Positions 45,133-57,028 of a stretch of DNA of 64,000 bases are shown here, piece after piece. Position 1 is the stretch's first letter. Each line of letters opens with the position of its first letter. The stretch comes from Plotosus lineatus (Eukaryota; Chordata; Actinopteri; Siluriformes; Plotosidae). The notes below the pieces were generated by a model. That model had not been told where the DNA came from and did not search any database. It worked only from the letters and a program-made list of their open reading frames with translations. The DNA lies in NCBI GenBank assembly GCA_024760905.1, contig CM045733.1:18815001-18879000 (forward strand). Direction: 5' to 3'. A program made the translations under genes and the position numbers.

Positions 45133-48100
45133 ATGAGTTTCAGTGCTCTACTCAACTGGAGGACTACAGCAGTCCGGTGTTTCTGCAGCAGGACTCCTGC
45201 TCTTCATCATAGAAAGCTTAGTGATCATGTTCAGATACTGGAGCAAACACCTGGAGTGAGAAAAGAGAAGCCAGTAGAAAAGGGGTCGAGAGTTAGGAAA
45301 TTCCCCGGACAGGTGTCTGTGCTACTGTTCCCAGGGCAGGGCAGTCAGTTTGTGGGCATGGGCAGAGGACTACTCAAGTACACCAATGTGAAGGACATGT
45401 TCACCATGGCTGAGAAGGTGCTGGGTTATGACCTCCTGTCACTGTGCTTGAACGGGCCTGAGGAGGATCTGATGAAGACTGTACACTGCCAACCTGCACT
45501 GTTTGTCACCTCTTTAGCTGCTGTCGAAAGACTGAGTCATGAAAATCCTGCGGTAAGTCTTGAAATTACTTTTTTTCCATCACACTGACCTGTCAGTCTC
45601 AAATCATTAGCATCTATTATCATTCTCTTAGATTTCTATTAGCAGGTGTTTCAGATTGAGTACTGACAACAGATTGGGTTGTGTTTGGCTGGACTCTTTC
45701 TCGGTTGACGCTAGGGAAAGGGATTTTACACCCTAATAAACAGCTTGCCGGACCATTGCAAAGCCAACACACACACACACACACACACACAAACAACCAT
45801 TCACACTCACACGGGGCAATTTGGAACAGCCAGCTATTTAGATACCGATCCACGAAGATTTCTTATTGAGCTAGTAGGTGCTGATTGTATTGTAATAAGA
45901 GGCATTCCATGTCAATTCGTTAGATGGTATCTGCGCCAAGTCTCAGATCTCCCCAAAAATGTATATTTAAATCTACATCTTGTAAAAATCTTATCCTGAA
46001 AATTTCAGGAAGATTATTGATGATTTGACAGATCTTTGAATTTTGAGAAACTGATTCATTTTCAGCTGATTTTTGACACCATGAGATAATATATAGTTTT
46101 CAGTGCTCTATAAATCTTAAACTGTTCATCACAGCATCATGAAACGACAAAAATTGGGTACCATGCTCCCTTTGTGCCCTTGCAAATTATTTTTATTTCC
46201 ACCTATTTTCTCTTCCTTTCGGCTATTCCCTTTTTTTCAGGGTCGCCACAGCGAATCATCGCATGTATGATTTGGCATAGATTTTTATGTTGGATGCCTT
46301 TCCTGACACAACCCTTTAGCAAACACACTGACGGCTATGCAGCTACTCTTTGCGAAAGTCAGCAATGGTTGTTTTATATGGGCAGTGGTGGTCTAGTGGT
46401 ATAGGGCGCTGGATCGCTGATCCAAAGGTTGGGGGTTCGAGTCCCACTCTCCACAAGGTTGTCACTGTCCGCCCCAGTGCAGCTAACTGGGTTATCAAAG
46501 GCGGGCCATGTCTCTCACTGTCTATGGTGAGAGGCATGTAAAAGAACCATTGCTGACTTTCGTAAAGAGTAGGCTGCAAAGTCGTCAACGTGTTTCTGTC
46601 CCTTGTTAAAAAGGGTTGTGACAGGAAGGGCATCCGACGTAAAAACCTCTGCCAAATCAAACGTGCGAACCAGATGATTAGGCCGAAAGGAAGACAGACA
46701 GCAATGGTTGTTTTACATGAACCTCACACCATAGACAGTGAGAGACATGGGCAGCCTTTGACAACCCAGATTTTCCACTTATAAAAAAAAAAAAAAAACC
46801 TATGGAAAGTCTGGCCCAGAATTACCCTAAGTACCAAATTTCAGCCCTTAACTCTGGCTCATTAAAAAAAAAAGACCTCCACAAACCAATGCAGCTGTGA
46901 GGGGGACACAAGCCAGTGTTCATTCTCACGCCTGTCCCAAGCCTGGATAAATGCAGAAGGTTGTGTCAGGAAGGGCATCCGACATAAAATATTTGCCAAA
47001 CTTGTTATGCGGACCATCAATACGAATGTCATGGTCACTCGAGGCCTGGGTTAACAACGACCACCATCAGTGCTGCTAACCAACAGGGTGCTGGTGGAAA
47101 CTGAGCTACTGTTGGTCAAAGAAGGAGAGGCGGGAGGCGTGTCTGTAAACGGAGAGAGAAGAGGAAAGGCATGAGTCTAGGATTGAGAGTGGCGACTTTG
47201 AATGTTGGATCTATGACAGGAAAAGCTGGAGAGCTGGCTGACATGATGCGGAGGAAGAAGGTGAACATACTGTGTGTTCAAGAGACCAGGTGGAAAGGTA
47301 GCAAGGCTAGATACTTAGGAGCAGGGATGGGAAGAGAAATGGAGTAGGAGTCATCTTGATGGAGGGGTTTGTCAGGAATGTTCTCAAAGTGAAAAAAGTG
47401 TCAGACAGAGTGATGTGTCTCAAGTTAGAAATTGAAGGTGTGATGTTCAATGTTGTTAGTGCTTATGCCCAACAGGCAGGATGTGAGCAAGAAGAGAAAG
47501 AGAGATTCTGGAGTGAGTGAGATAAAGTGATGCAGAGTACCCCCAGAGGTGAAAGAGTGGTCATTGGGGCAGACTTCAATGGACATGTTGGTGCAGGCAA
47601 CAGAGGGGACGAGGAAGTGATGGGCAGGTTTGGTATCCAGGACAGGAACACAGAAGGACAGATGTTGATCGATTTTGCAAAAAGGATGGAAATGGCTTTG
47701 GTGAATACTTTCTTCAAGAAGAGACAGGAGCATAGGGTGACTTATACAAGTGGAAGTAAGAGCACACAGGTAGACTACATCTTGTGTAGGCGATGTAATT
47801 TGAAGGAAGTCAATGACTGCAAAGTAGTGGTGGGTGAGAGTGTTGCCAAACAGCATAAGATGGTGGTGTGCAGGATGACCCTGATGGTGAGGAAGGTGAA
47901 GAAGGCAAAGGCAGAGCAGAAGACAAAGTGGTGGAAGCTGAAAAAGGAAGAGTTCCGGGTTGTGTTCAAAGAGGAGTTGAAACAGGCTTTGGGTGGTCAG
48001 GAAGTCTTCCAGATGACTGGATAACTACAGTGATCAGAGAGACAGGTAGGAGAATACTTGGTGTGTCCTCTGGAAGGAAAGTAAATAAGGAGACTTGGTG

Positions 48101-51100
48101 GTGGAATGAGGAAGTGCAGGAGTGTGCACAAAGGAAGAGGTTAGCTAAGAAGAAATGGGACATTGAGAGGACCGAAGAGAGTAAACAGGAGTACAGGGAG
48201 ACACAGTGTGAGGCGAAGGTAGCAGTGTCAAAGGCCAAACAGAGGGTGCATGATGACTTGTATGCTCGGTTGGAAAGTAAAGAGGGAGAAAATGATTTAC
48301 ACAAGTTGGCACAGCAGAGAAATAAAGAAGGGAAGGACGTGCAGCAAGTTAGAGTGATTAAGGACAGAGAGGGAAATGTATTGACTGATGACAGAAGTGT
48401 GCTGGGAAGATGGAAAGAGTACTTTGAAGAGCTGATGAATGAGGAAAATGAAAGAGAAAAAAAGAGTAGAAGAGGTAACCATCGAGGACCAGGAAGTAGC
48501 AAAGATTAGTAAGGGTGAAGTGAGGAGGGCATTGAAGAGGATGAAGAATGGAAAGGCAGTTGGTCCTGATGACATACCAGTGTAGATATGGAAGTGTCTA
48601 GGGGAGGTAGCAGTAGATTTCCTGACAAATACATTCAACAAGGTCTTAGAGAGTGAGAGGATTCCAGAGGAATGGAGAAGAAGTGTGATGGTGCCCATTT
48701 TTAAGAACAAGGGAGACGTGCAGAGTTGGGGCAACTACAGAGGGATAAAGTTGATGAGCCATACAATGAAGTTATGGGAAAGAATAGTGGAAGCTAGACT
48801 AAGGGCAGAGGTCAGCATTTGTGAACAACAGTTTGGTTTCATGCCAAGAAAGAGCACCACAGATGCAGTGTTTGCCTTGAAGTACAGAGAAGGTCAGATG
48901 GAGCTGCATTGTGCCTTTGTAGATCTGGAGAAAGCATATGACAGGGTGCCGAGAGAGGAACTGTGGTATTGCATGAGGAAGTCTGGAGTGGCAGAGAAGT
49001 ATGTTAGAGTGGTGCAGGACATGTATAAGAGATGTAAGACAGTGGTGAGGTGTGCTGTCGGTGTGACAGAAGAGTTCAAGGTGGAGGTGGGACTGCATCA
49101 AGGGTCAGCTCTGAGCCCCTTCTTGTTTGCTATGGTGATGGACAGGCTGACAGACGAGGTTAGACAAGAATCTCCATGGACTATGATGTTTGCAGATGAC
49201 ATTGTGATCTGTAGTGAGAGCAGAGAACAAGTGGAGGAAAATCTAGAGAGGTGGAGGTATGCCCTGGAAAGGAGGGGAATGAAGGTTAGCCTCAGTAAGA
49301 CAGAATACATGTGTATGAATGACAAGGACCCAAGAGGAACGGTGAGGTTACAGGGAGCAGAGATAAAGAAGGTGGAGGATTTTAAGTACTTAGGCTCAAC
49401 AATCCAGAGCAGTGAAGAGTGTGGAAAAGAGGTGAAGAAGCGTGTGCAGGCAGGTTGGAATGGTTGGAGAAAAGTGTCCGGTGTGATCGGAAGGTATCGG
49501 CAAGAATGAAAGGAAACGTATACAAGACGGTGTTGAGGCCAGCGATGTTGTATGGTTTAGAAACAGTGGCCCTGGGGAAAAGACAGGAGGCAGAGCTGGA
49601 GGTAGCAGAGATGAAAATATTGAGGTTCTCTTTGGGAGTAACGAGGATGGATAGGATCAGGAATGAGCACATCAGAGGGACAGCACATGTAAGACGTTTT
49701 GGAGACAAAGTCAGAGAGGCTAGATTGAGATGGTTTGGACATGTACCGAGGAGGGACAATGAGTATGTTGGTAGTAGGATGCTGAGGTTTGAACTCCCAG
49801 GCAGAAGGCCTAGAGGGAGACCAAAGAGAAGATTAATGGATGTGGTGAAGGAGGACATGAAGGTAGTTGGTGTAAGAGAACAAGATGCAAAGGATAGGGT
49901 GAGATGGAGGCAGATGATTCGCTGCTGTGGTGACCCCTGAAGGGAAAAGGAGAAGAAGAAGAAGAAGAAGAAGAAGATACACGCACACACACACAAGTAA
50001 ATTTGGCCTAGCCTAGACTAGCTTAGAGACAAGCTAATTCGATTTAAGTCATTTTCGACTTATGTCGTTTTTCCTGGAACCGATTAACGACGTAAGCCCA
50101 GATATACCTGTATTTGTATCCTTGAGCATTTATCTTTTATTGTGTGTGATGCATGTATTAGTACTTTTTATTCACAAACATTACCTCATGCCACCATCCG
50201 TATTTCAAGTTTGATGAAAATGGAAATCTTTTGTGCCAATCTTATGAAAATTTACATTATTAACTGGGAAGATGTCTTCTGTCAGATAAGCAAAATAGAA
50301 AAGATACATCAGTGACTTCTTTTTTTTGTGTTTGTGTTTCTGACACACAGCAGTGTTCCTTGATTGAAAAACTCCTAATCCATGTTATCTTTAGACTTTG
50401 AATGCATTTAAATGCAGATGGTGAAAATAACAGTTCGGTCTAACTATGTCTGTTCCTCCTCAGGCGATAGAGAACTGTGTCGCTGCTGCTGGTTTCAGTG
50501 TCGGAGAGTTTGCTGCTTTGGTCTTCTCTGGTGCAATGGACTTTGCTGAAGGTAAGACTTCTATGCCTGTTTGTTCTATAGATCAAGAAAAATAAAATCT
50601 TGATGCTGCATGTAGGTCTGACCTACATCATGTGTGTTATTTTAGACTGATGATAGAATCTTGTGTAGCTCTTTTTGCAGTGAAGGTTAGGGCGGAAGCC
50701 ATGCAGAAAGCCTCTGATGCAACCCCGAGTGGAATGTTATCTGTAATTGGTAGACCTCAGGCTAATTACAAACGTGCCTGCCTTCAAGCTAGAGATCACT
50801 GTCTGTCTCTGGGTATACAGAATCCTGTTTGCTCCATTGCAAACTACCTGTTTCCAGATGGGAGGGTCATTGCTGGACATCTTGCGGTAAGAACTAGTTG
50901 TTTTATGTAGGAGAATAACTAAAGATGAAGCATTACAATGCAGCGGGATTCAGGTTTTTGACTGTCCCTGCTTTCTTCAGGCACTGGACTTCCTCCAGAA
51001 AAACTCCAAACAGCTGCACTTTGCTCGTACAAGGCTATTACCAGTAAGCGGAGCTTTCCACACTGAGCTGATGGAGTCAACCGTAGAACCTCTGAGCGAC

Positions 51101-51394
51101 ATGCTACGTCAAATAGAGGTGCGCCGACCCGAGATTGCCGTTCACTCCAATGTCGATGGAAAGCGTTACATGCAAGAAAAGCATGTGCGCCGGCAGTTGG
51201 CCAAGCAGCTGGTGTCACCGGTGAAATGGGAGCAGACACTGCATGAGATTTATGAGCGGACTCAGGGTCAGGATTTTCCTAACACATATGAGGTGGGACC
51301 TGGGAGACAACTCGGGGCCACGCTGAGGAAATGTAACATGAAGGCATTTAACAACTATACACACATTGACGTGACACTGTCACAAGATGATTGA
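45133..51394 (+). CDS. mcat: Mitochondrial malonyl-CoA:ACP transacylase (four exons, complete)
   Basis: Exons 45133-45552, 50464-50551, 50669-50886 and 50981-51394 join in frame to 379 codons plus stop (human MCAT is 390). Known role: moves malonyl from CoA to the mitochondrial acyl carrier protein for type II fatty-acid synthesis, which feeds lipoate production. Seen: an Arg-rich N-terminus (RTTAVRCFCSR) suited to matrix import, FPGQGSQ at 66-72, catalytic Ser152 in GFSVGE (the human enzyme also has Phe where bacteria have His), substrate Arg177 in VRAEAMQ, catalytic His269 in SGAFHT, and VSPVKWEQT and EVGPGRQLG near the end. Exon 3 begins after TTGTGTAG, an acceptor with a weak pyrimidine tract, chosen because it restores AEALFAVKVRAEAM. 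The upstream TTG at 45127 is not needed. Intron 1 contains a long LINE and nested SINEs. The gene is tail to tail with bik. Confidence 0.96.
46211..46772 (-). mobile_element. SINE family 1, older copy split by a younger SINE
   Basis: Minus-strand SINE body and tail at 46211-46380 and its continuation (CTCACACCATAGACAGTGAG) at 46720-46772, split by the plus-strand SINE at 46381-46698. Confidence 0.88.
46381..46698 (+). mobile_element. tRNA-derived SINE, family 1, nested in another SINE
   Basis: A 21-bp target duplication with one mismatch (46360-46380 and 46699-46719; AGCAATGGTTGTTTTATATG versus ...TTTTACATG) proves insertion into the older SINE. Head with A and B boxes is complete; part of the LINE-like tail (CGCTGTGGCGAC) is deleted. 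Confidence 0.93.
47527..48509 (+). pseudogene. LINE endonuclease and linker region, broken
   Basis: GADFNGHVGAGNRGDEEVMG, NTFFKKRQEHRV and VDYILCRRCN (47527-48024), then a frameshift into NKETWWWNEEVQEC and the long basic linker (to about 48509). Matches the copy at 36928 closely. Confidence 0.88.
48685..49509 (+). pseudogene. LINE reverse transcriptase, open 274-codon piece with FADD active site
   Basis: Contains [36 protein letters not shown], the RT active-site box MFADDIVICSE and SLSKTEYMCMNDKDPRGTVR. A deletion near 49485 shifts the frame; the C-terminal part continues at 49419-49940 (ARLRWFGHVPRRDNEYVGSR). Confidence 0.9.
50030..50112. mobile_element. Tigger-like MITE fragment
   Basis: TTTAAGTCATTTTCGACTTA, GTTTTTCCTGGAACCGATTA and the following CGACGTAAGC are typical of the terminal region of Tigger MITEs. 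Confidence 0.45.
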
Positions 51395-51586
51395 GTGATG
51401 TTTATTGAATGGCAGCACAGGGAGAATTTACAGATGACTACATTCCCTCAAAATTAAATAATATCTAAAGTCATACTGCTTTCCAGATCTCAACTTCCTG
51501 CACAGATTATATGTGGAAAAAATTATGGTGTGAAATATAGAATGTGGAGAAAAACAATGCATTGCTTTACATCATATATTAAAATA

Positions 51587-52735
51587 CAGGGATCCCTCAC
51601 TTTCCGCGGTTAATGGGGACCAAGACCCCCCACGACCGCCGATTTCCGCAAAGTAGGATCCCCCCATGTACACGTACATGTATATGTGTATATAATACAT
51701 TGGTACCTCATCTTACGAAAGTCTCACCAAGTGAAAAATTCAGGTTACGGAAAGCATTTTCCTAAAATTTTTGTCTCAGGATACGAAACAAGTTCACGTT
51801 ACGAAAGCGCCATCTTAAAAATTCAAACACGCCATTCAAACAACGCACGAGCTGCTCTCCCATCAATGATGTTCAAACATCCCGCCCCACTGGCCTCCCA
51901 TTGGCTAACAACTGAGCTGTCGTTCATGTCGCCTTCACTCAAGTGCCATCTTGGACAGGTCCACCTGACACTATCTTGGACAGGGATCCCATTGCCTAGG
52001 AGGGATGACGCTTTTTTATGCTTTATTTCTTGACTCAGGCTTTTAACCTTCCATAACCATTTGTAAGATTATAACTCTGCTAAGAAGACATGGTCAACAC
52101 ACACACACACACACACACACACGCGCACGTGATTTCCGGTGCGAGTGAGAAGAAGAAACGGGCTCGAGTGATATCGCAAAGGAATATGGCCAAACCCGTC
52201 TACCATCGGTATGATATTGAAGCAGAAGGAGGTCTTAAAAGGTATGCTTTTATAATTTTTAAAGGGTTTAGGGAGTAGTATTGGGAGCCTTGGAACGAAT
52301 CACGCGTTTTACATGTAAAATGCGGTTCAACTTACGAAAAAAGCTCTGGAACGGACTAATTATGTAAGGCGAGGTACCACTGTATCAATACATACATATT
52401 CAATGCTATAAATGCTTATGATAACAATTAAACATTCAAAAAAATGCATAAGATGTAAATAAAATATAAATACACACATACAAACACGCGCACGCACACA
52501 CAGATGCGTGTCCCACTTAAAAATGTAAGTAGTTTTGTTTGGGGGGGTTTAGGTTGGTTTTTTTTTTTTTTTTTGTTTGGAATTTTTTTTTTTTTTTTGC
52601 ATAATTGGCCTTGTTGTGCAGCATTTCCCTTAACTTTTTCCCTATTTTTCTTAAATTTTTCGATGAATATTTTTGAAAAACCCACGAGACACTGAAGCCG
52701 CAGAAACTGAAGCACGAAGTAGCGAGGGATCACTG
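51587..52735 (+). mobile_element. CAGGGATCCCTC-type MITE, full length, interrupted
   Basis: Starts CAGGGATCCCTCACTTTCCG after TA (51585-51586) and ends GAGGGATCACTG before TA (52736-52737). Both terminal repeats and TA duplication are intact; the centre is split by the element at 51698-52382. Confidence 0.85.
51698..52382. mobile_element. GGTACC-type Tigger-like element nested in the MITE
   Basis: Left end CATTGGTACCTCATCTTACG, right end complement CAGTGGTACCTCGCCTTACA, bordered by TA (51696-51697 and 52383-52384). An interior open stretch starts at 52177 or earlier (MAKPVYHRYDIEAEGGLKRY) but is too short to assign. A fragment of the same element lies at 27484-27745. Confidence 0.8.
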
Positions 52736-52802
52736 TATACATCCATTCTAAATGGGGAAGGGAAGGGAGGGGTAACCACACCTGAATATTTCATCCAGCG
52801 AA

Positions 52803-52808
52803 TTTATT
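52803..52808 (-). terminator. bik: Candidate bik polyadenylation signal
   Basis: AATAAA on the minus strand about 310 nt past the bik stop codon. Confidence 0.4.
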
Positions 52809-53119
52809 AATTGCATTGCAGAAAAAAGATCAAATTGAAAGTCCAGCTTCCTATAATAGCATAGAACATCTTTTAGAGGAAGAGGTGAGAGAATAAATAT
52901 GGCCCAATTAACCAGCAACAGACCCTACTGTAAACCAGCAACGGCATCATACAACTTACAAAAAACATTGTGAACCAGCACTCAAGTTGCTTTCATGTAG
53001 AAAACAATCATATAAAATTATACAAAAAACATGAACACGTATTAACTTTCTTGACCCTCTTGAAGACCCACTCGAAGACCCACCAAACAGCCGCTCTTAG
53101 CCTTGTTCTGGGTGTTGGT

Positions 53120-53976
53120 TTAAATTTTGGTTGCAGTAAAGATAGTTGCAGCTATTAGCAGAGCAGCGGAAGCTAGAAAAAGTTTTGTTTTGCAGGACCA
53201 ATCAGGAAAGTGTGGCTTTACCTGTGTGAAGAGAAAAATGGAATAATTATATCGATGGTAAAGAATATGAAGGTTTTTCTAATGTATGTATTTTAGATTC
53301 ATATGTCGTGCCGTAGCTTTAAATGCGAAATTATTTTATATACATCTCTAAATAATTCAGAAAGAATTCTCACCCAGTTGATCCACTTCGTAGTTGCTTG
53401 GCAAGCTTGTGTGTGCAGGTCTGGAACCAGCCTGGATGCTCTCACCACGGGCAAGATCTTAGGCCATTGAAGGCTGCCAGTGATCCTCCTGTATTACATA
53501 TTTAACGCTTTTTAAAAATCATTTTGCTTCCTGGGAGATGAACCACAAACAGATTGCTTTGTGTTTCCATTTTATTATTGGGCAGTGAAGGTATGTAAGA
53601 TGTTACGTACCTGTTGAAGGCTCTCCAGATCAGTATGTTTGGATAAAGCTGCCAGTTTTGGTGTTGTTGCTGGGGGAGCTTATCCTTCCACCTGCTGTTC
53701 ATTTCATCACCAATCTCAGCCAGTTGTTGTCCAATTAGTTGAGTAGCTCTCCTAAAACATGTTTTTTTTAAATCATACTTCACATTGCAGGATACTCTGC
53801 GTAGTAACACCATATTTGCTTATACGTAGATCTGGAGTATTATTTTGAGGGTCCCCCCCCCTCCCCCTCCCCTCCCTCTACCTCATGTTGACATCAGAGA
53901 GAATGTGGTTTTCCACCTCGCCAGGTCCAGCCTGAGGGGAAATGGCACCGCTCGCTTGTAGTGCTTGTTCCACCAT
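53120..53976 (-). CDS. bik: Bik, BH3-only pro-apoptotic protein (four coding exons, complete)
   Basis: Minus-strand exons 53976-53882, 53751-53611, 53488-53374 and 53221-53120 join with GT-AG borders to 150 codons plus stop (human BIK is 160). The BH3 helix is LIGQQLAEIGDEMNSRW (residues 37-53), with the conserved Leu42, Gly46 and Asp47. The end KLFLASAALLIAATIFTA (130-147) is a tail anchor followed by only three residues. Known role: a BH3-only protein that sits in the ER and mitochondrial outer membranes by its tail and neutralises anti-apoptotic Bcl-2 proteins. The gene assignment rests on BH3 plus tail anchor plus position: human BIK also lies tail to tail with MCAT. The acceptor TTCAG just upstream of the ATG (after 53988) shows a noncoding 5' exon. 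Primary sequence outside BH3 is poorly conserved in this family, so Bik rather than another BH3-only gene is partly an inference from synteny. Confidence 0.87.
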
Positions 53977-54143
53977 TTTGTAATCTGAATAGAGAGAATA
54001 TTTTATTATTCTAATTGTACATAAACATCATCCATGTGTTCTACATTTGTGTATCAGATCACTGACTCTGTTTTCTTTTTAACCTGCTTTAAGAGGCTGT
54101 TTGATTCGGAGCCTTGTTGGGTTTTACTGTGCCCTTTGTGGTT

Positions 54144-54180
<37 letters not shown>

Positions 54181-54887
54181 GCTTTCAACGAACTTCCACT
54201 GCTATGTAAACACCGTCACGTGACTCGTCATTATAACTGGGTGTGTTCCATTGTGTTGCTTGTGGAGAGTGAAAGGATGAGCTCATCAACTGTAGGTTGT
54301 AGCTCCACACCTTATGAACTGTTACTTATTTTTACTTTCCCTTTTGAAATAACCTTAAAGCCGTGCGGCGAAACAAATCGAATTCTTATGTCCTATCAGA
54401 TTAATCACGTTATGATATGTGACACTTTATTAGGAATACTGTACCTGTACACATCCAGCTATCACTATATGGCAGCATTGCGATGCATAAAATAATGAGG
54501 ATATAAAGGACAGCAGGTTCAAGTAACGCTCACAGAAACCATCAGAAGGGGAAAGATGTGATCTCGGTGACTTTGCCAGATTGTGGTTTCCATATTAGCT
54601 CTGAGCATTTCAATAATAATAATACGTTGACCTCTTGGGATTTTCATACACGTCAATCTTCAAGAATCGTGAAATAAATGAATAATAGTCAGTGAGCAGC
54701 ACTTCTGTAGATGGAAACCCTTTGTAGAGGAGACTTTTAACAAAGAACGTCCAGACTGCTTCGAGCCAGAAGGAACCAGTTGTACAATTGTGATGGCCAG
54801 CACTGAACCTTGAGACATGGGCTACAATAACAGAAGACCATGTTAGGTTCCACTCACTCCTATTACACAAAAGCATAAAGCTGATGC

Positions 54888-55083
54888 ATGGGGCCGGTGG
54901 CATAGTGGTAAAAATATACTGGGAAGGTAACCTGCGATGGATTAGCGTCCCATCCAGGGGGAGTTGAACTCCTGGTCGCTTCACGCTATGGAAACCGGGG
55001 ATAAGTACCGGCATGATGAGCCACAAGGCTGAGCCACTAGGCTCAGGTGTAAAAACCCAAAAGACTTACCTACCTACCTACCT
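54888..55083 (+). mobile_element. SINE-like retroposon with 13-bp target duplication and (ACCT)n tail
   Basis: Direct repeats ATAAAGCTGATGC at 54875-54887 and 55084-55096 flank a unit with the head GGGGCCGGTGGCATAGTGGT, the block CTGCGATGGATTAGCGTCCC and a CTTACCTACCTACCTACCT tail. Confidence 0.75.
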
Positions 55084-55149
55084 ATAAAGCTGATGCTGTA
55101 GTGGACTCCGGATGGTTTCAGACTGAATAAACACAGCTTGGTATAATGA

Positions 55150-55650
55150 ATCTCGATTTATATTGAAGCACATGACCAGAATTTGGTGCCAATAGTAAGA
55201 ATTCATTCCAACCTACAGTGTGTTTGCGGTTGTTTTTCCTGGTACACTCTGGGGCCGTTTTATCTTGGTCAATCATCACTTGAACACCGCATCTATTTCA
55301 GTATTGCCGCTGATGTGTATCTCTTCTCGGCTGCAATTTACCCATCTTCAAAAGCCTCTTTCAATTTGATCACTCGCCGTGTCGCAAAGCAAAAGTTGCC
55401 TGAAACTGGTTTCATTATCATAAAAACGAGTTCAGAGTCTGTTCTACGGTGTTTCCAGGCCCTGGATCTGAAACCAATGGAACACCTTCAACATGGGGAA
55501 CAACAGGAGATTGGTGGCATGAACGTGCTCTTAATAAATATGCCGGAACTGCATGATGTAATCATGTCAACATGGACCACACTCTTCCAAGGAATGTTTC
55601 CAACATGTTGTGGAGTCCATGACATGAAGAATGGACGCTGTTTTAAATAG
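55150..55650 (+). pseudogene. Decayed Tc1-like transposase remnant
   Basis: The frame 55183-55650 is open but degenerate: CFSWYTLGPF corresponds to the VWGCFSW block, and QALDLKPMEHL to the QSPDLNPIEHL block carrying the catalytic Glu, followed by a C-terminal segment (PELHDVIMSTWT). No terminal repeats found. The length of the open frame is chance survival. Confidence 0.7.
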
Positions 55651-56314
55651 AAGGGAGGCTTTACCAATTGCCAGTATACCGCTCTTAATAGTGTGTTCAT
55701 AACAAATGCTGTTTGCAATCCCCTTTGTTCATGTGTGTGTGTGTTCTTCGATTAAAAGTTAATGCAAATATATTCAAATCAGCCGAACTGCTCGAAGCCG
55801 AGCAAATGTAATAAACACACCTGTAAAGCGCATTGTTTTTCACACAGAATCTACTATTGGGTAAATTATCAAAATATGTCTCGAACCACTGACACTGTAA
55901 TTTATATAGTGAATGATTGTAGTTGCTATACTTTATTTAATTGTTTACCTAGATGAATGATCTGCTATAAACATTAAACAAATATAATTTTTAAAAAGAT
56001 CGTCTTCAAACAACATTCAGGTCTCTTTACCGGTGTCTCAAACCTCATATGAAACACAAACATCATTTCATAAAGTATTTTGTTTTAAAAATATCATCAG
56101 CTTATAGTGTGACAGCAGCCATCTTTGTCATGTTTGACAAAGGACAGGTTACAAAAGGCAGAAACAACATAAACACATACCTCAAATGCAGGTTAAAATG
56201 GACGCCGCCCTGTGTACACAAACATCATTTCATAAGATGTAAGTTATTCTATATAACTGTTATAATTATTTGAACATATTTACTAAAAATATGAGTATTT
56301 GTAGAGTCACTTAC

Positions 56315-56355
56315 AGCAGCGTCCTTTAAAGGTTTTCTCGTACAGGTGTTTGTGT
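56315..56355 (-). other. bik: Candidate noncoding 5' exon of bik
   Basis: On the minus strand an acceptor (CATTTCAG) and a consensus donor (GCT/GTAAGT) bound 41 nt without an ATG. It is 2.3 kb upstream of the first bik coding exon, which does start with an acceptor. There is no direct evidence of linkage. Confidence 0.25.
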
Positions 56356-57028
56356 CTGAAATGATAAAGCCACACCTTTAGTAATTTTCCTTCCTGGAGG
56401 GACAGGTAGTCATTTTGGACTACATCCACTAGAGGACAGTCTACATGACATCACTGTACATAAACACTGCAAGCTTGATTCGTGCTTATCGGTACGGATA
56501 TCTAGACAGTTTCTGTTTGTTTACTTCCATTTATAAACTCATTTCCCTCTCACAATCAGGTTCATTAGATCTCTCCCTCACACACACACACACATACACA
56601 CATGGCATGTTTTTAAATCCCAGCAGGCACCCCAATGACTCATTCTCCCTCAATTTGACACAATCATACCCTAATCAGATATTGCATCAAGACAAAGCCA
56701 AATGATGTTTAATGTTGACAATGTTGTGGGTATTTATTGGACAAGTTTCAGAAGGATTGGTCAAAGAGTTGATGAGAATCGATGAAGTGACAAAATTTAT
56801 TTTGATGGGCAATTAAGTATAATGATGCTCCATGATGTAAAAATAAAAGAAAAAATAATGACAAATAACCATAATTTGTTGTCACTAAAAGTTATGAGTC
56901 TAAATTAGCCTTTAACAGTGTGTATATACTATATGTGTGTGTGTGTGTGAAAGGAAATTTAGAGCAATAAGTTTACCAACATATTGTTTCACCAGGACTG
57001 ATAAACAGCGAAAAGAAATGAACCATTG

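Larger units (their letters stand above)
46889..49979 (+). mobile_element. RTE-type LINE, longest copy, with 5' leader and (GAA)n tail
   Basis: Begins with a leader (CAGCTGTGAGGGGGACACAA ... GGTTGTGTCAGGAAGGGCAT) absent from the copy at 36454. It continues through the endonuclease and RT regions and ends in AAGGGAAAAGG(AGA)n. Start is approximate; no target duplication found. The frames are broken by frameshifts near 47520 and 48020, an in-frame TAG at 48583-48585 (the copy at 36454 has a Glu codon there), a 15-bp deletion in the RT finger (FALKYREG) and a short deletion near 49485. Confidence 0.92.
45553..50463 (+). other. mcat: mcat intron 1, filled with transposons
   Basis: Donor GCG/GTAAGT, acceptor TCCTCAG/GCGATA. 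Holds a family-3 repeat piece with (CA)n (45680-45850), nested SINEs and a 3-kb RTE LINE. 45860-46200 and 50115-50460 show nothing recognisable. Confidence 0.9.
51395..53119. other. mcat-bik tail-to-tail interval
   Basis: Mostly a MITE (51587-52735) with a second element inside it. A candidate mcat ATTAAA signal is at 51574. A candidate bik AATAAA signal lies on the minus strand at 52803-52808. 52810-53119 holds only bik 3'UTR-like sequence. Confidence 0.6.

Noticed and set aside
54034..54495. 153-codon plus-strand frame
   Set aside because: It crosses a poly(T) run and bik upstream sequence; no domain or splice support.
55183..55650. 155-codon frame as a new host gene
   Set aside because: Block order matches a decayed Tc1 transposase; there are no splice signals.
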